Assembly: GCA_032719365.1 (NCBI GenBank)
Contig: CM064872.1
Location: 24,470,140 to 24,534,139, forward strand
From: Prinsepia uniflora
Lineage: Eukaryota; Streptophyta; Magnoliopsida; Rosales; Rosaceae
DNA: 64,000 nt
Reading direction: 5' to 3'
Under the pieces are notes generated by a model. That model searched no databases, was not told the DNA's origin, and saw only the letters and a program-made list of their open reading frames with translations. Below, one piece after another: positions 11,365 through 21,675 of this stretch. Made by a program: the position numbers and the translations under genes. Position 1 is the first letter of the stretch; each line of letters starts with the position of its first letter.

Positions 11365-12609
11365 TTAGGGTTGTATGGTATCAAAAGAATATTGTCAGCA
11401 CTTATTCATTTCAATGCTCTGGCAATGTTTTTCGCACTTTGTTCATGTTGGTCCCCAAATTTATGCATGCGATCCGGGTCCACAAACCCAATCATTTCAT
11501 TTCTTCCATTCTCCAAAAGCTTCTCATATAGATAGATGCAAGCATCAACAACAATAAGTTTGAAAATGCATGGCTAGCATGATTTTTAGTGCCAAGTTAT
11601 TTGATATTACCTAATGTAAATCACTATTACTTGCTGTCCAATTTCATTGAATTCCAATAAGGCATCAATTTCTTCTGCTAGTATATATGCAACTCTTTCA
11701 CATCCAAATATTTCAGTAGGAATACGTGGGATAATAGTTTCTTCAGGTCCACCCATCTTTATCTTCCTAAATGCTAGCAAAGCCTTACAAAATGGGGATA
11801 GTTTTGATTCCCTTGAGGTGAATAATGCCTTTGAAACTTTACTCTTTGGTTTGGTTTCTAGCTTCTTCTATAAGGATTTCAAATAGAAATGCAAAGAGCT
11901 TCATACATACTAGCAAAATGTATAAGATAACAAAAGGAAAAAACTCTAAGTCATTTACCTTATTTTCATTTTGAATGATAATTAGTTTCAATGGCCAAGT
12001 GACATGAGACCTAACGACATCTTGAACAATATGCAACACTCCTTTCATTGGGATTGGTAGTACAGACTTTGGGTTCATGCAAACATGGACAGCTACTCGA
12101 ACGTTTCCTTCTCCTAAAGGAACATTACAATCCTCCTGGTTTGACATGTTAATTTCAACTATTGTTCCACTTGCAACTACATTGGCCCTAGACCCTTCAG
12201 CTAGTAAGAAATCCTTACCCTAACATACATATAAGAGAGAAGTCATGTACACACTATATGCATAATACACATAAATCAGTTCAATATCAGTTTAATATTA
12301 CCTTCATGTTTTCCACCTTAGTTGATTTCTCTTTTAAATTTTCCTCAATTGATTTCTTTTCCAAATTGTCCCCATAATCAAATGATTCTGGTCTAGTTGT
12401 TGATGCTTTCTCAGATAGTATAGGAGATGAATACCTCATGACAGGACCCGTCCCCGAAGGACTTTGATAACCATTCCCAGTCTTACTCCCGTCTGACAAG
12501 TCAACTGAAATTTCGAAATTACCCTCAGCACTTGCTAAACAAGGGATAACTGCACATGTGCCCACTCATGCCTCCACCTCCCGATCAGCCTCGATCATCG
12601 CGCCACGAC

Positions 12610-13693
12610 CTGCAGTGTCAATAAAAACATAAAAGGTGTGAGTAGACAAAAATAAACTTTTATAAATACATTTGAGGAAAATCAATCTTACCCTCTAGTT
12701 TCACAAACATGCATGCATATCATAAAACATGAGTAATAGCGTGAAATCAATCAAGTATGAAAAGTGGACCGATAAAATCAAAACATGTTTTCCCATGGTC
12801 CACATTTTCTCTGAAACTCATGTTCATCAAATCAGTTCATGATATAAAGTATCTGGATACAAATACCAATAAATCTCCAATGTCACCAATCCTCAATATC
12901 CAAGTAACTGTCACGATATCAATGCAAAGTGTGCAAACTCGGGTGTCTCACGTCCGAGTACCTCCCCAGGATCTACGACGTCTAGAGTGATATCATCTTT
13001 AGGATCTACGATGTCTGGAGGATATCATCATAAACTCACACTCCTGAGATTGAGCCTCCCTGATCGTGACTACTCTAGGATCTACGACGTCTGGAGGAGA
13101 CTATCAAATCACAGAGGATGGTATATGTGGAACAGTCACCAAATCCAGTAATCTGATTTGAAAACCATTTATGTCTCAAATCAAATAAAAAACATTTCAA
13201 TAGGGCCTATGCCCGAAACATAGCTTTCACAAAGAAAGATCCACAAATCCATCATAAAATAATGTCCAGAATTCACTTTATAAATCAAAATCATCAATTT
13301 CATCATATTCACATGTGACTCCAAATCCGAGTCAAAATTACTATCCAATTGGGTCTCAAGCCCAAAAATATCATTTTCACGCAAATTCGTGCAATCGTAA
13401 CCTTAGTTGCCAATTTCATACAAATCCATAAAATATATCCAAAAGCATTAAAATCCATCAAATAATTTCCTGACTCATAATCCGAGTCAAAACCAATCTC
13501 AAATCCCGGGCCTTCGCCCAAAAAAGCAATTTCACAGTTTTCTTGAAAATCGTGCCCAAAACAATATAATATTCCCAAAATCCGGAAATCATCATATCAA
13601 AACATTAATCATGCCAAATCATTTCAAATCATATAATAAAGAATCTAAAACATATATGCATGCATTCTGGGTAGAAAACAAAAGTCCACTCAC
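12610..13693 (-). other. Putative LTR intron (12439-15160 copy)
   Basis: Donor GTGAGTGGAC reads from 13693. The branch block GTCTACTCAC (12647-12638) has one mismatch to the donor complement. Acceptor is CTGCAG/GTCGTGG, 28 nt on. Length is 1084 nt. Confidence 0.45.
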
Positions 13694-14009
13694 ACACCGT
13701 CCATATCGCTCGCTTTCCGGGCTGCACGTTTTTCCGTAAATTTTGAACGTCACCATTCCTGTCCAAAATCAATATCGAGGGTCACTAACACATCAATATA
13801 CCTCATATAATTTTCCCCAATTTTCTGGGATTTAAATACATATTTTAAACGTATATTAAAACTTCGGATACACATAACACTATCGAAACGGTATCCGATT
13901 TTCTCGAAACCAGTACCAAAATGTTCGTTACATTAAATGGGACAAAATTCATATTGACCTCAGCTCAGGATTCAAGCCCACGCGCCCTCACGGGCTGCCG
14001 CAAGCGGTT

Positions 14010-14028
14010 GCGCGTGAAGTCCACGCGC
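14010..14028 (-). promoter_or_regulatory. Conserved LTR hairpin (12439-15160 copy)
   Basis: Perfect 7-bp stem GCGCGTG/CACGCGC with a loop (GACTT in element sense) unlike the AGGCC of other copies. It lies 335 nt before the donor. Confidence 0.55.
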
Positions 14029-17000
14029 CGTGTACAGTACCATCATCTTCACCCGTTTTTCTGTAAAAAAGGGTCTGGTTGGCCCGCGGCTTGGCTCGCC
14101 TGATTTCTTATCAATTTCAACTCAATTTCGTCAATTGATTCAGCCAATCGTATCGGTTTAACCTTAATTAAAGGTCTGTATATTCAACTTTATGATTCCT
14201 TACCTCGAAGGCATTCGACCAAGCCTCGAGAGTTCAAGGTCGGTTCATCATTCGATTCTCTCACTGGTCATCAATTCCTCTAAATTGATTCATCCTGGAG
14301 CTTCATAGAAATCTGATAAACACATTCCAAGTCTCAATTTCATCCTTTTAATCCTTCAATTACGCAACTCAATCCTCTAATTGCTCCACTTCCGCCATGT
14401 CCGTTCTGAGCCAAAAGGACACCAATTCCCTTCATTCGTGAGGTAATCGTGATCGAGACAGTCCCAGAAAGCTCAAACCAATCTCAATTTAAAGTATCAC
14501 GACCTACAAATTCAAATTCGAGTTTTAGGAGAATTTGAATTCCTACGGGTTTGGTTCTTCGAGTTTCCTGTACGGTTCCAAGTAATCAACCTTCTCTCCT
14601 TCTCTATTCTTCCTCTCTAATTATTTTTTTATTCCTCTCATAGATCGATTAGACAGGGAGATTTAGGTTTGCTATTTGAGCATACTGATGCTCTATTTTT
14701 TTCCTTCGTAATTACACATACACATACACGTACAAATACATACTAAAACCAAGCATCATCATCTACTTGCCACTAATCTTCATTTACAAATTGACAGATG
14801 TCACCTTGTGGTAATCCCACGCCCAATTCAATAAGTACAAATGTCCATTGTTCGGTTAAAACAATATTCACATAGGTGAATCAGCCATCATAGCCAAATT
14901 ACCATTTTGCCCCTACCATAACAAATTACCAAAATGCCCTTCATGTATCTAGACCTGTAACTTTGTCATCCAAACTCTAATTGACGCATGCCGCCTGTCT
15001 ACAGATTCAGCATCTCGAGACCTATCCAACAGTACTTACGGAAATTCCAAACAAGGTCCCAGTCAAAAAGTCAACTTTCGGCCCTTATAATTAGGGGCAA
15101 AATCGTCATTTCCTTCAAATTTTCCAAATTTTCCTTTTTGCGAATTTCCGGGTCGTTACACCTCAGCTCAAGTTCACTATTGAAAGAGGTTTTTCCCTGT
15201 TGCTCAATCTTAGCCAATAGACTTTCTATTTTTTGTTGCATAACAAGTTAATTTGCTTCAAAAAATTTCTGCTTCTCATCTAGCATTCTCTTCAAGTTGA
15301 TGTCATTTATTTTCTGCTGCTCATCTAGCATTGTCCTTATCTTCTGAAGCAAAATATCCCGTTCTCTCAACAAGTCTCTGGACAGACGATCTCTCTTCTT
15401 TCTTGGTATGTTGAAGTATATGTTTGGCTTCACAGAAGCTCTTACACCCTCACCCTACCCGGATGTTCATCAGTCCCCAGGGCCATTGCCAATACATCAT
15501 TGCTTCCACATGGGGTAATAAGTCCTTCTTCCTTTCCTTTCATCAACTTATCCTAAACAAAAGAAAAAACAACTCCATAACTCAAACTTACAATTGAATA
15601 AAGATAATAACCTACAAACTTACAATTTTAGATGCCACTTCAGCCGTCTTCTGATATGTGATCTGCCCTTCTTTGTTTTCACGTGCTTTTTTCCATAGAA
15701 GAGCTCGCTCAATTGGCTCACAATTTGGAATATTATTCTCTTCTCTCTGTATTTGATAAATAGAAGTAAAATATAAGGGCAGTACTATATTTTTTCCTTG
15801 GAATTATCAATTTAGGTATTGATGCTTTCCTTTTGTATCTTCGGTGGTACAAAACGAGGCACCCACCTTATTGCTTTCGCTAAATTATTAAATCAGATTC
15901 AAAGGAACAAATATGCAAAAATACTTGGTATGAATTGTTATTTATGTAGAAAAAAAACTTACCAATTTTTCCTCTACACCAACATATCCGTTTCGGCCAA
16001 CTTTAATAGGATACTCAACTTGATCACGCCTTGCCATTGTATTTCATGGAGTTCCATCCATTCTGGTGTTAATCTTGGCTTCAAAAACATGTCCCAATGT
16101 TCTTGGTCAATAAAGTCATAAATTAAAGCGGGATCCTTGAGTGCTTCCATGTCATCCAGGTAAGGTAACACGTATGTTGTTGTTAAATGAGATTTGAATT
16201 GTCTCTATCTTTCTGAAGCCGTACACAGTAAATTCTTTTTTTCTTCAGGAGGTAATACAAATGTCGTCTATATATAAACAAGATTGTCATATATATAACA
16301 TTGATGAATAAAACAATAATAATACTATAAAACAAGTAGAATACAATGAAATTTTTACTTACCGAAATCTCAATCTAGAGTTTCTCCTTTAGATAATCAT
16401 CCATTTCGTTCCACGAAGCAAGGGAAATCAGGATTAAATTTTGAGCCATCACACATATATAAGATTTATATTGACGACCAATGACACCTAGTGCTTGCCT
16501 ATGTAAGTTGAAATCAACCACTATCTTTTTCCGATTCCTTTTCTTCTTTTGAATTTCATGCATAGTTGTTGGTCCACAAGTTGATTGGGCATCACTCGAA
16601 ATTGTAGATACAGAAGGGCACTCTCCTGATGAAACAGATTTGGGTTGTTGTGAACCTTTCAACACAACACTTTCCATTATTCTTTTTTGTAACGACCCTT
16701 CTAGGAAATCGGGATTAAATTAGTGGTTAATGACGGATTAGTAAAGTTAATTGGTGATTAGTTGAGTGATCTCGGACAGACGGTGCGAAATGACGATTTT
16801 TCCCCTAGAATTGGACGAACGATTGACTTTTATTTCAGGCGGTCAAATGGACTCTAGCTGATGACTGTGACATAGTTCGGGACGTCACGAATTTATAGAC
16901 AGGTGGTATGTCCGATTCTGACATCTGAGGAAGAAGTTATGACGTTCGGAAATTTGAGGGTATTTTGGTAATTTAGGTGAAAATGGGCAAATGGTTGACT

Positions 17001-18034
17001 TTTTGTACGACAAGTTATTTTCACGTATTTTGAGGACCGTTAGGTAGGTCCCAATTCCCTGAGTACAACGACAGGCGGCACGCTGTCATCGGACTTTGGA
17101 CGGTTCGAATATGAGTCTAAATATATGAAGCGTAAAATGGTAATTTGTGCATTAGGGGTAAAATTGTCTTTTGTCTGCCTATGTTTAAATTCTGATCAAT
17201 GGGCTGAGGAATCCTATCCTTGGTGGGATATTTTCACTTGGAATCAGTCGAACATGGACATCTGTCCATTCTCCAGTGGCTTCTAGCCATTTCTCATATG
17301 ATTGATGGATTAAAATAAGGCGGTGAATGTTTAAACAAGGCCGTCGTGCTTATGGTTTAAAATTGAGCAGAGAGGGGGCTACCAATATTTGTGTGGGTGT
17401 GATTGAGTGAGAACCAGAGAGAATAGTGTGTGAGAGTGAACAATTAGGGAGAAGACAATGAGGAGGGAAAGAGAGGCAGTTTGAGAGGTAGAGAAGAACC
17501 GTGTCATTAGCCGTGAAACCCCCTACATACAAACCTCTGTGTGAACTTCATCTGGAGTCGTGCTTAGTAAACAAGAGGAACTCTCAGAGGTGGGAGGATC
17601 GTGGTGGTGTCCATGGTGGAGCAACGATGTAGGTAAGCCATTTCTGGAGCTATGTTTCTTTGTTTTGTTCAAAGAAGGGTAACCTATGGTTTAGCGGTTA
17701 AGGAACGACTTGACTGACTACGATGGCTTTTGGAAGTTGAGACGAGCTAAGAGGAAGCGAAACCGTGGCAGGAGGACGACGGTGAGGGCTGAGAATAGAG
17801 GAGGAATAATTCGGGTTTTTTCTTCAAATCGGGAAGGTAATCATCGAGCCTGGTTTCATGTTTTTCATTAGCTAGATCGATCACATAAGTTTGGACGAAC
17901 CTAAAGGGATTAAATAGGACTGAAATCGGACCTAAAAATGGCTAGAAACCGCCCACGCCGGTTCGGGTTGAACCGGTCTGAACCAGACCAGTCTGAACCG
18001 GTTGACTGAAGCTTGAAGACGATGAACAGTGCAG

Positions 18035-18053
18035 ACGCGTGAGGCCCACGCGC
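18035..18053 (+). promoter_or_regulatory. Conserved LTR hairpin (16688-19639 copy)
   Basis: ACGCGTG, loop AGGCC, CACGCGC: six pairs, with the outermost lost by a G-to-A change. It lies 335 nt before the donor. Confidence 0.5.
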
Positions 18054-18369
18054 AACGCGTGAGGGCACATGGGGCCCCTTATGGGGAAGTTTCCAACACG
18101 ACTTTTAAATTATTCGATGTAACGAACATTTTGGCACTAGTTTCGAGTCGATCGGATATCGTTTCGATATGTTTTGGGATGTCCAAATGTTTTAGGGCTC
18201 GTTTAAAAATAACTAAAAATTTGGGAAAATTACGGGGCTTTAATATGAACATTTTGAAGTAGTTAGTGACCTTATTATGGGATTTGGATAGGTTCGGGAA
18301 AGCCAATGATAGTGGATTGGCCAAGAAAACGTATTTGCACACGTATCGAGGCGGCGATGCGAATGGTCT

Positions 18370-19405
18370 GTGAGTGGACTTTTCTTTATAACCCTTGATG
18401 CATGCATAAATGTTTTCATATGTTTTCTATACGTGATTTCTATGTTTATGATATGGTATTGATGATTTAAGGTTTTGCACATATTTCGAGATAATTACGT
18501 AATGGTACGTTTTACGAGATTATGATTTTATGCCGTGATTTGATAATGGTTTCAATACTATGATTTTGGGCATTTAAATATGATTTTATTTCAAAGGTTT
18601 AGAAATGGATTTTGGAAGTGATTTCGGGCTTGAAACCCAATTCATAAAAGTGATTTCGATAAACGTGATTTCGGGTTTTGGAATCGGATTTCGGTTTTGG
18701 AAATGGATTATAGATATGATTCTGGATTTGGATTCGGGATGATGATTTCAGATTCGGCTTGGGATTCAAAATGGTGATTTCAGATTCGGATTTGGACATG
18801 GATTTGGAAATGGTTTTCAAATGGTTTTGGATTGGATTTGTTGTATCTGGTTATTGGGTTTAAAGACCCGGATGTGATATATGACGAGGGCAGGCCCGGA
18901 TTGGGTTTAAAGACCCGGATTGAGTTTAAAGACTTAGGAGTTTAAAGACTCAGGAGTTTAAAGATTCATATATTTTTATTTGCCCCGTAGGCCTATTGAG
19001 TTTAAAGACTCGAGAGTTTAAAGACTCGGATTATATTGAGACCTAGATTGAGTTTAAAGACTCAGATAGATCCAGCAGGTATGTGTTTTCAAATGTGTTT
19101 TGGATTTCTAGGATAACTCGATGGTTTTAGTACTGATGGCTTTCAATAATAGTTTTCCGATGATTTGGGCTATGACCCGGATGATATGGCTTTTGATGGT
19201 TTTGGGCTAAGGCCCGGGATTTAAGAAAAGGGAATGATTTTGGTTTGCATAAACAGTTTTTCTTATCCCGTTGAAAAACTGGTTTGTGAATCCATGCATT
19301 GGTTTTTAAATGGAGGGTATAAATGTCTTTCTGATAAACTGTTTTCTGAACTTACTAGTTATTTTTGTCCACTCACAGTCTTTTTATGTTTTCGATACCC
19401 TCCAG
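18370..19405 (+). other. Putative LTR intron (16688-19639 copy)
   Basis: Donor GTGAGTGGAC (18370-18379), exact complement GTCCACTCAC (19367-19376), acceptor CCTCCAG/GTTTG 29 nt later, 1036 nt in all. ATGCATGCAT lies just inside the donor and CATGCATT about 70 nt before the branch motif. Confidence 0.5.
18856..19063 (+). repeat. TTTAAA-dyad array
   Basis: Units GGGTTTAAAGACCC and GAGTTTAAAGACTC, seven or eight with some decayed, in pairs separated by 'atatat...gtaggcct' spacers. Outer bases change together (GGG with CCC, GAG with CTC). Confidence 0.7.
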
Positions 19406-19956
19406 GTTTGATGCGGTGCGGGCTGTGGCTAGAGAGATGGAGGCATCATACATGCGGTCCACATTAGATTTTGCGTGCTCTGGGAAGTCCGGAAGTTTTT
19501 GGACAGTTTGTTTAGGAATACCTTGTCCGGTTTATGTGTTACATGGAGGTTGGTTGTCAGTTATCCTTCGTGTCATACGTGAGTTAGACGAGAGCATGAA
19601 TTAGCCCTTAATCCCGGGGGATTGGGGTGGGTCATGTCACTTTTTGCGTCTCGGGTTGCTTCTTTTGGACCCTTTGTCTTGTCATCAGTCTTCATGGTAG
19701 ATTTTCCAAGTTTTTACTGCACACTTAGAGCAGAATGTTTGAAGTGAATGTAGATTGATGTATAACAAGTGCAAATGTAGAAAGTAAATGAAGAATGTAG
19801 AAGGATTGCAGAATGTAGAATGAATGGGACAAGCAGAAAATCATAATGAAAAAATGCAACAAGTCTAAATAAAAAAACATACCTTCTTGTTGCACTCCGC
19901 ACAGCTTTAGAAAAATCAATATATTTCACAAAAAGGCAAGATATAGTACACTAACA

Positions 19957-20142
19957 GGGATCCTCTAGATATGTTCATAAAGACTGTGAGGGTCTATGGG
20001 TTTCAACTCAGAAAAATAGAAATTTAACACTCCACTGTTTTTTTTTATCACAGTGGAGTGTTATATTGATATTTTTTTCCCTTTTTTCTGGTTTGAAACC
20101 CATATACCCTCACAGTCTTTACAGACATATCTAGAGGATCCC
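19957..20142. repeat. Inverted duplication at the TNP2 3' end
   Basis: Arms 19957-20037 and 20051-20142 are complementary at roughly 85%, with a 13-nt A/T-rich loop (20038-20050). The innermost 10 bp (CACTCCACTG/CAGTGGAGTG) and the outer GGGATCCTCTAGATATGT block are exact. The right arm is the last coding stretch and stop codon of TNP2; the left arm is its inverted copy. The TNP2 transcript would end in an approximately 80-bp foldback. Confidence 0.85.
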
Positions 20143-20834
20143 TCATCAATGTCATATTTGTATTCATCAACTAGTGACAATCCATGGCTAAAAGAATGGT
20201 GCTCAAGTACAACGTCTTCAATCTCATCATCACGAGAATAGACTCTAGTTGGCATTGGAAGGACGACTGACCAACCTTCATTTGCAGGGTCATCAATGTA
20301 AAATACTTGACTCACTTGCGTAGCCATCACAAATTCATCATTTCTAAAACCCCTCCTATTGAGATTAACCAAAGTTAATCCACCATCACTTTTTATACCT
20401 TTTCATTCTCAACCTATGCACACTTGAACAACGGTATTTGAAATTGATTATAATTCAGATCCCATATTTCTTCGATAACTCCATAAAATGTCATACCAGA
20501 AACAATTGGATTCTTATCATTTGCACTTGACACTTGCATAGTGTTTTCCAGTATAGAGACCCTGCTATTCTGAAGCACACGTTGAATATCTCGAGATTTG
20601 GTGTGATAATGGTGGCCATCTATAGCATAACCTTTAAATTTGAACACACTCTTTCGTGATCCTTGAGCTAGCCACTTCACAGTGTAAGACCTGTGTCTTG
20701 GAAGGAACGGTGAACGATCCTATATTCTTGCGAGGGGAATGGTTTGGGAGAGGAGTGGTGGTATGCCTTAAAGGTGTAGGCACACACCTATCTAGCACGA
20801 GGCCTTTTGGAGCACAGTGGTTTTGGGTTCGGTT

Positions 20835-20920
20835 AGAACTCCAAAGTTAAGCGAGTTGAGGTTGGTGCAATCTCATGACTGGTGACCCCCTTGGAAGTTG
20901 CACCGTGAGCTCCCGAAAAT
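20835..20920 (+). ncRNA. 5S-rRNA-like segment of Cassandra LTR1
   Basis: Matches the 5S rRNA internal control region: AGAACTCCAAAGTTAAGCG (A box) and, about 30 nt on, a C-box-like TGGTGACCCCCTTGGAAGT. The C box has changes that may weaken TFIIIA binding. It is not a functional 5S gene. Confidence 0.8.
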
Positions 20921-21005
20921 AAAATCGTGAGGGCGATGAGGCCCAAAGTAGACAATATCGTGCTAGAGTCAGGTATTGACCGAGGAGGGTCGGGTCCTGA
21001 TAGAA

Positions 21006-21018
21006 TGGTATCGTAGTC
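21006..21018 (+). other. Cassandra primer-binding site 1 (decayed)
   Basis: TGGTATCGTAGTC, compared with the initiator-Met match TGGTATCAGAGCC kept at site 2. Confidence 0.75.
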
Positions 21019-21225
21019 AAACTCCGACTGAGAAGTGTGCCAGCGAGGACACTGGGACCTAAGATGGGTGGATGGTAAGACCCCTGTCCTGGAGGAAACG
21101 GTGAACGATCCCATATTTCTGCGAGGGGAATGGTCTGGGAGAGGAGTGGTGGTGTGCCTTAAATGTGCAGGTACACACCTATCTAGCACGAGGCCTTTTG
21201 GGAGCTCAGTGGCTTTGGGTTCCAT

Positions 21226-21300
21226 TGGAGCTCCAAAGTTAAGCGAGTTAAGGTTGGTGCAATTCCATGATGGGTAACCCCCTGGGAAGTTGCACCGTGA
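21226..21300 (+). ncRNA. 5S-rRNA-like segment of Cassandra LTR2
   Basis: The best preserved of the three: GGAGCTCCAAAGTTAAGCGA, then GATGGGTAACCCCCTGGGAAGT, one or two changes from the plant 5S C box. If any copy supports RNA polymerase III initiation it is this one. Confidence 0.8.
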
Positions 21301-21379
21301 ACTCCCGAAAACAAAACCGTGAGGGCGAGGAGGCCCAAAGAGAACAATATGGTGCTAGATGGGACGGGTCCTAACAGAA

Positions 21380-21392
21380 TGGTATCAGAGCC
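21380..21392 (+). other. Cassandra primer-binding site 2
   Basis: TGGTATCAGAGCC, complementary to the 3' end of initiator methionine tRNA, 3 nt after the end of LTR2. Confidence 0.85.
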
Positions 21393-21594
21393 AAACCCCG
21401 ACCGGGAAGTGTGCTAGCGAGGACGCTGGGCCCTAAGAGGGGTGGATTTTAATACCCGTGTCCTATAGGGAACAGTGAAGGATCTCACATTTCTGCGCGG
21501 GGAATGGTCTGGGAGAGGAGTGGTGGTGTGCCTTAAAGGTGTAGGCACACACCTATCTAGCACAAGACCTTTTGAGAGTTCATTGGCTTTGGGT

Positions 21595-21675
21595 TCGGTT
21601 GGAACTCCAAAGTGAAGCGAGTTGAGGTTAGTGCAATCTCATGACGGGTGACCCTCTGGAAAGTTTCACAGTGAT
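21595..21675 (+). ncRNA. 5S-rRNA-like segment of Cassandra LTR3
   Basis: A box reads AACTCCAAAGTGAAGCGA (T to G in GTTAAGC) and C box CGGGTGACCCTCTGGAAAGT, so it is the most decayed of the three. Confidence 0.75.

Larger units (their letters stand above)
12439..15160 (-). mobile_element. Solo LTR, 2722 bp, in the CACTA1 ULP1 gene
   Basis: On the minus strand it runs from TGTAACGACCC (15160) to GGGTCCTGTCA (12439). Perfect CCTCA duplications flank it (12434-12438 and 15161-15165). It belongs to the subfamily with GGGC...GCCC dyads (for example GGGCCTATGCCC at 13203). It also has a block repeated three times containing GGATCTACGAYGTCT (about 12970-13100). It has no internal region or primer site, so it is a product of LTR-LTR recombination. 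Confidence 0.92.
16688..19639 (+). mobile_element. Solo LTR, 2952 bp, in the 5' exon of the CACTA1 ULP1 gene
   Basis: TGTAACGACCC (16688) to GGGTCATGTCA (19639), flanked by CTTTTT on both sides (16682-16687 and 19640-19645). A gypsy duplication is normally 5 bp, so one base of the six may be coincidence in the T run. Removing it restores an open frame across the site. It carries the TTTAAA-dyad array (18856-19063). The end reads GTCATGTCA where the others read GTCCTGTCA. Confidence 0.9.
10060..19695 (-). pseudogene. CACTA1 second gene: Transposase_24 (Ptta/En/Spm) plus ULP1 cysteine protease
   Basis: Starts at ATG 19695 with a short basic leader, is split by the LTR at 16688-19639, and resumes in the same frame at 16682. 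The N-terminal part (16682-15240) reads like plant Ptta/En/Spm proteins: a W-x5-F segment near 16110 and the hallmark S-N-D-V-L-A-M-A-L-G-T-D-E-H-P-G near 15480, then a Lys/Glu-rich coiled coil (15433-15248). The LTR at 12439-15160 interrupts next. A DUF8039-like block (12147-11990) follows, then a ULP1 (C48) domain (about 11400-10060) with His 11290-11292 (N-H-W), Asp 11239-11241 (M-D-P-L), Gln 10367-10369 and Cys 10349-10351 (Q-x5-C-G). A 68-bp intron (11297-11364, GTAAGT...TAG) splits the domain cleanly. Breaks: a frameshift near 15455 and an in-frame TGA just before the ULP1 intron. The stop is at 10060-10062. ULP1 proteases cleave SUMO-type conjugates; the role in CACTA elements is unknown. 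Confidence 0.75.

Noticed and set aside
18856..19063. CRISPR-like array of TTTAAAG repeats
   Set aside because: Units are 14 bp, spacers are irregular and repetitive, and the genome is a plant; it is a repeat in an LTR.
20689..21277. Open frames of 64-130 codons over the Cassandra array
   Set aside because: They run through 5S-like, non-coding LTR sequence and recur only because the LTR is repeated.
20835..21675. Genuine 5S rRNA genes
   Set aside because: Similarity covers mainly the internal control region, and the context is an LTR with primer site and target duplication, so it is Cassandra.
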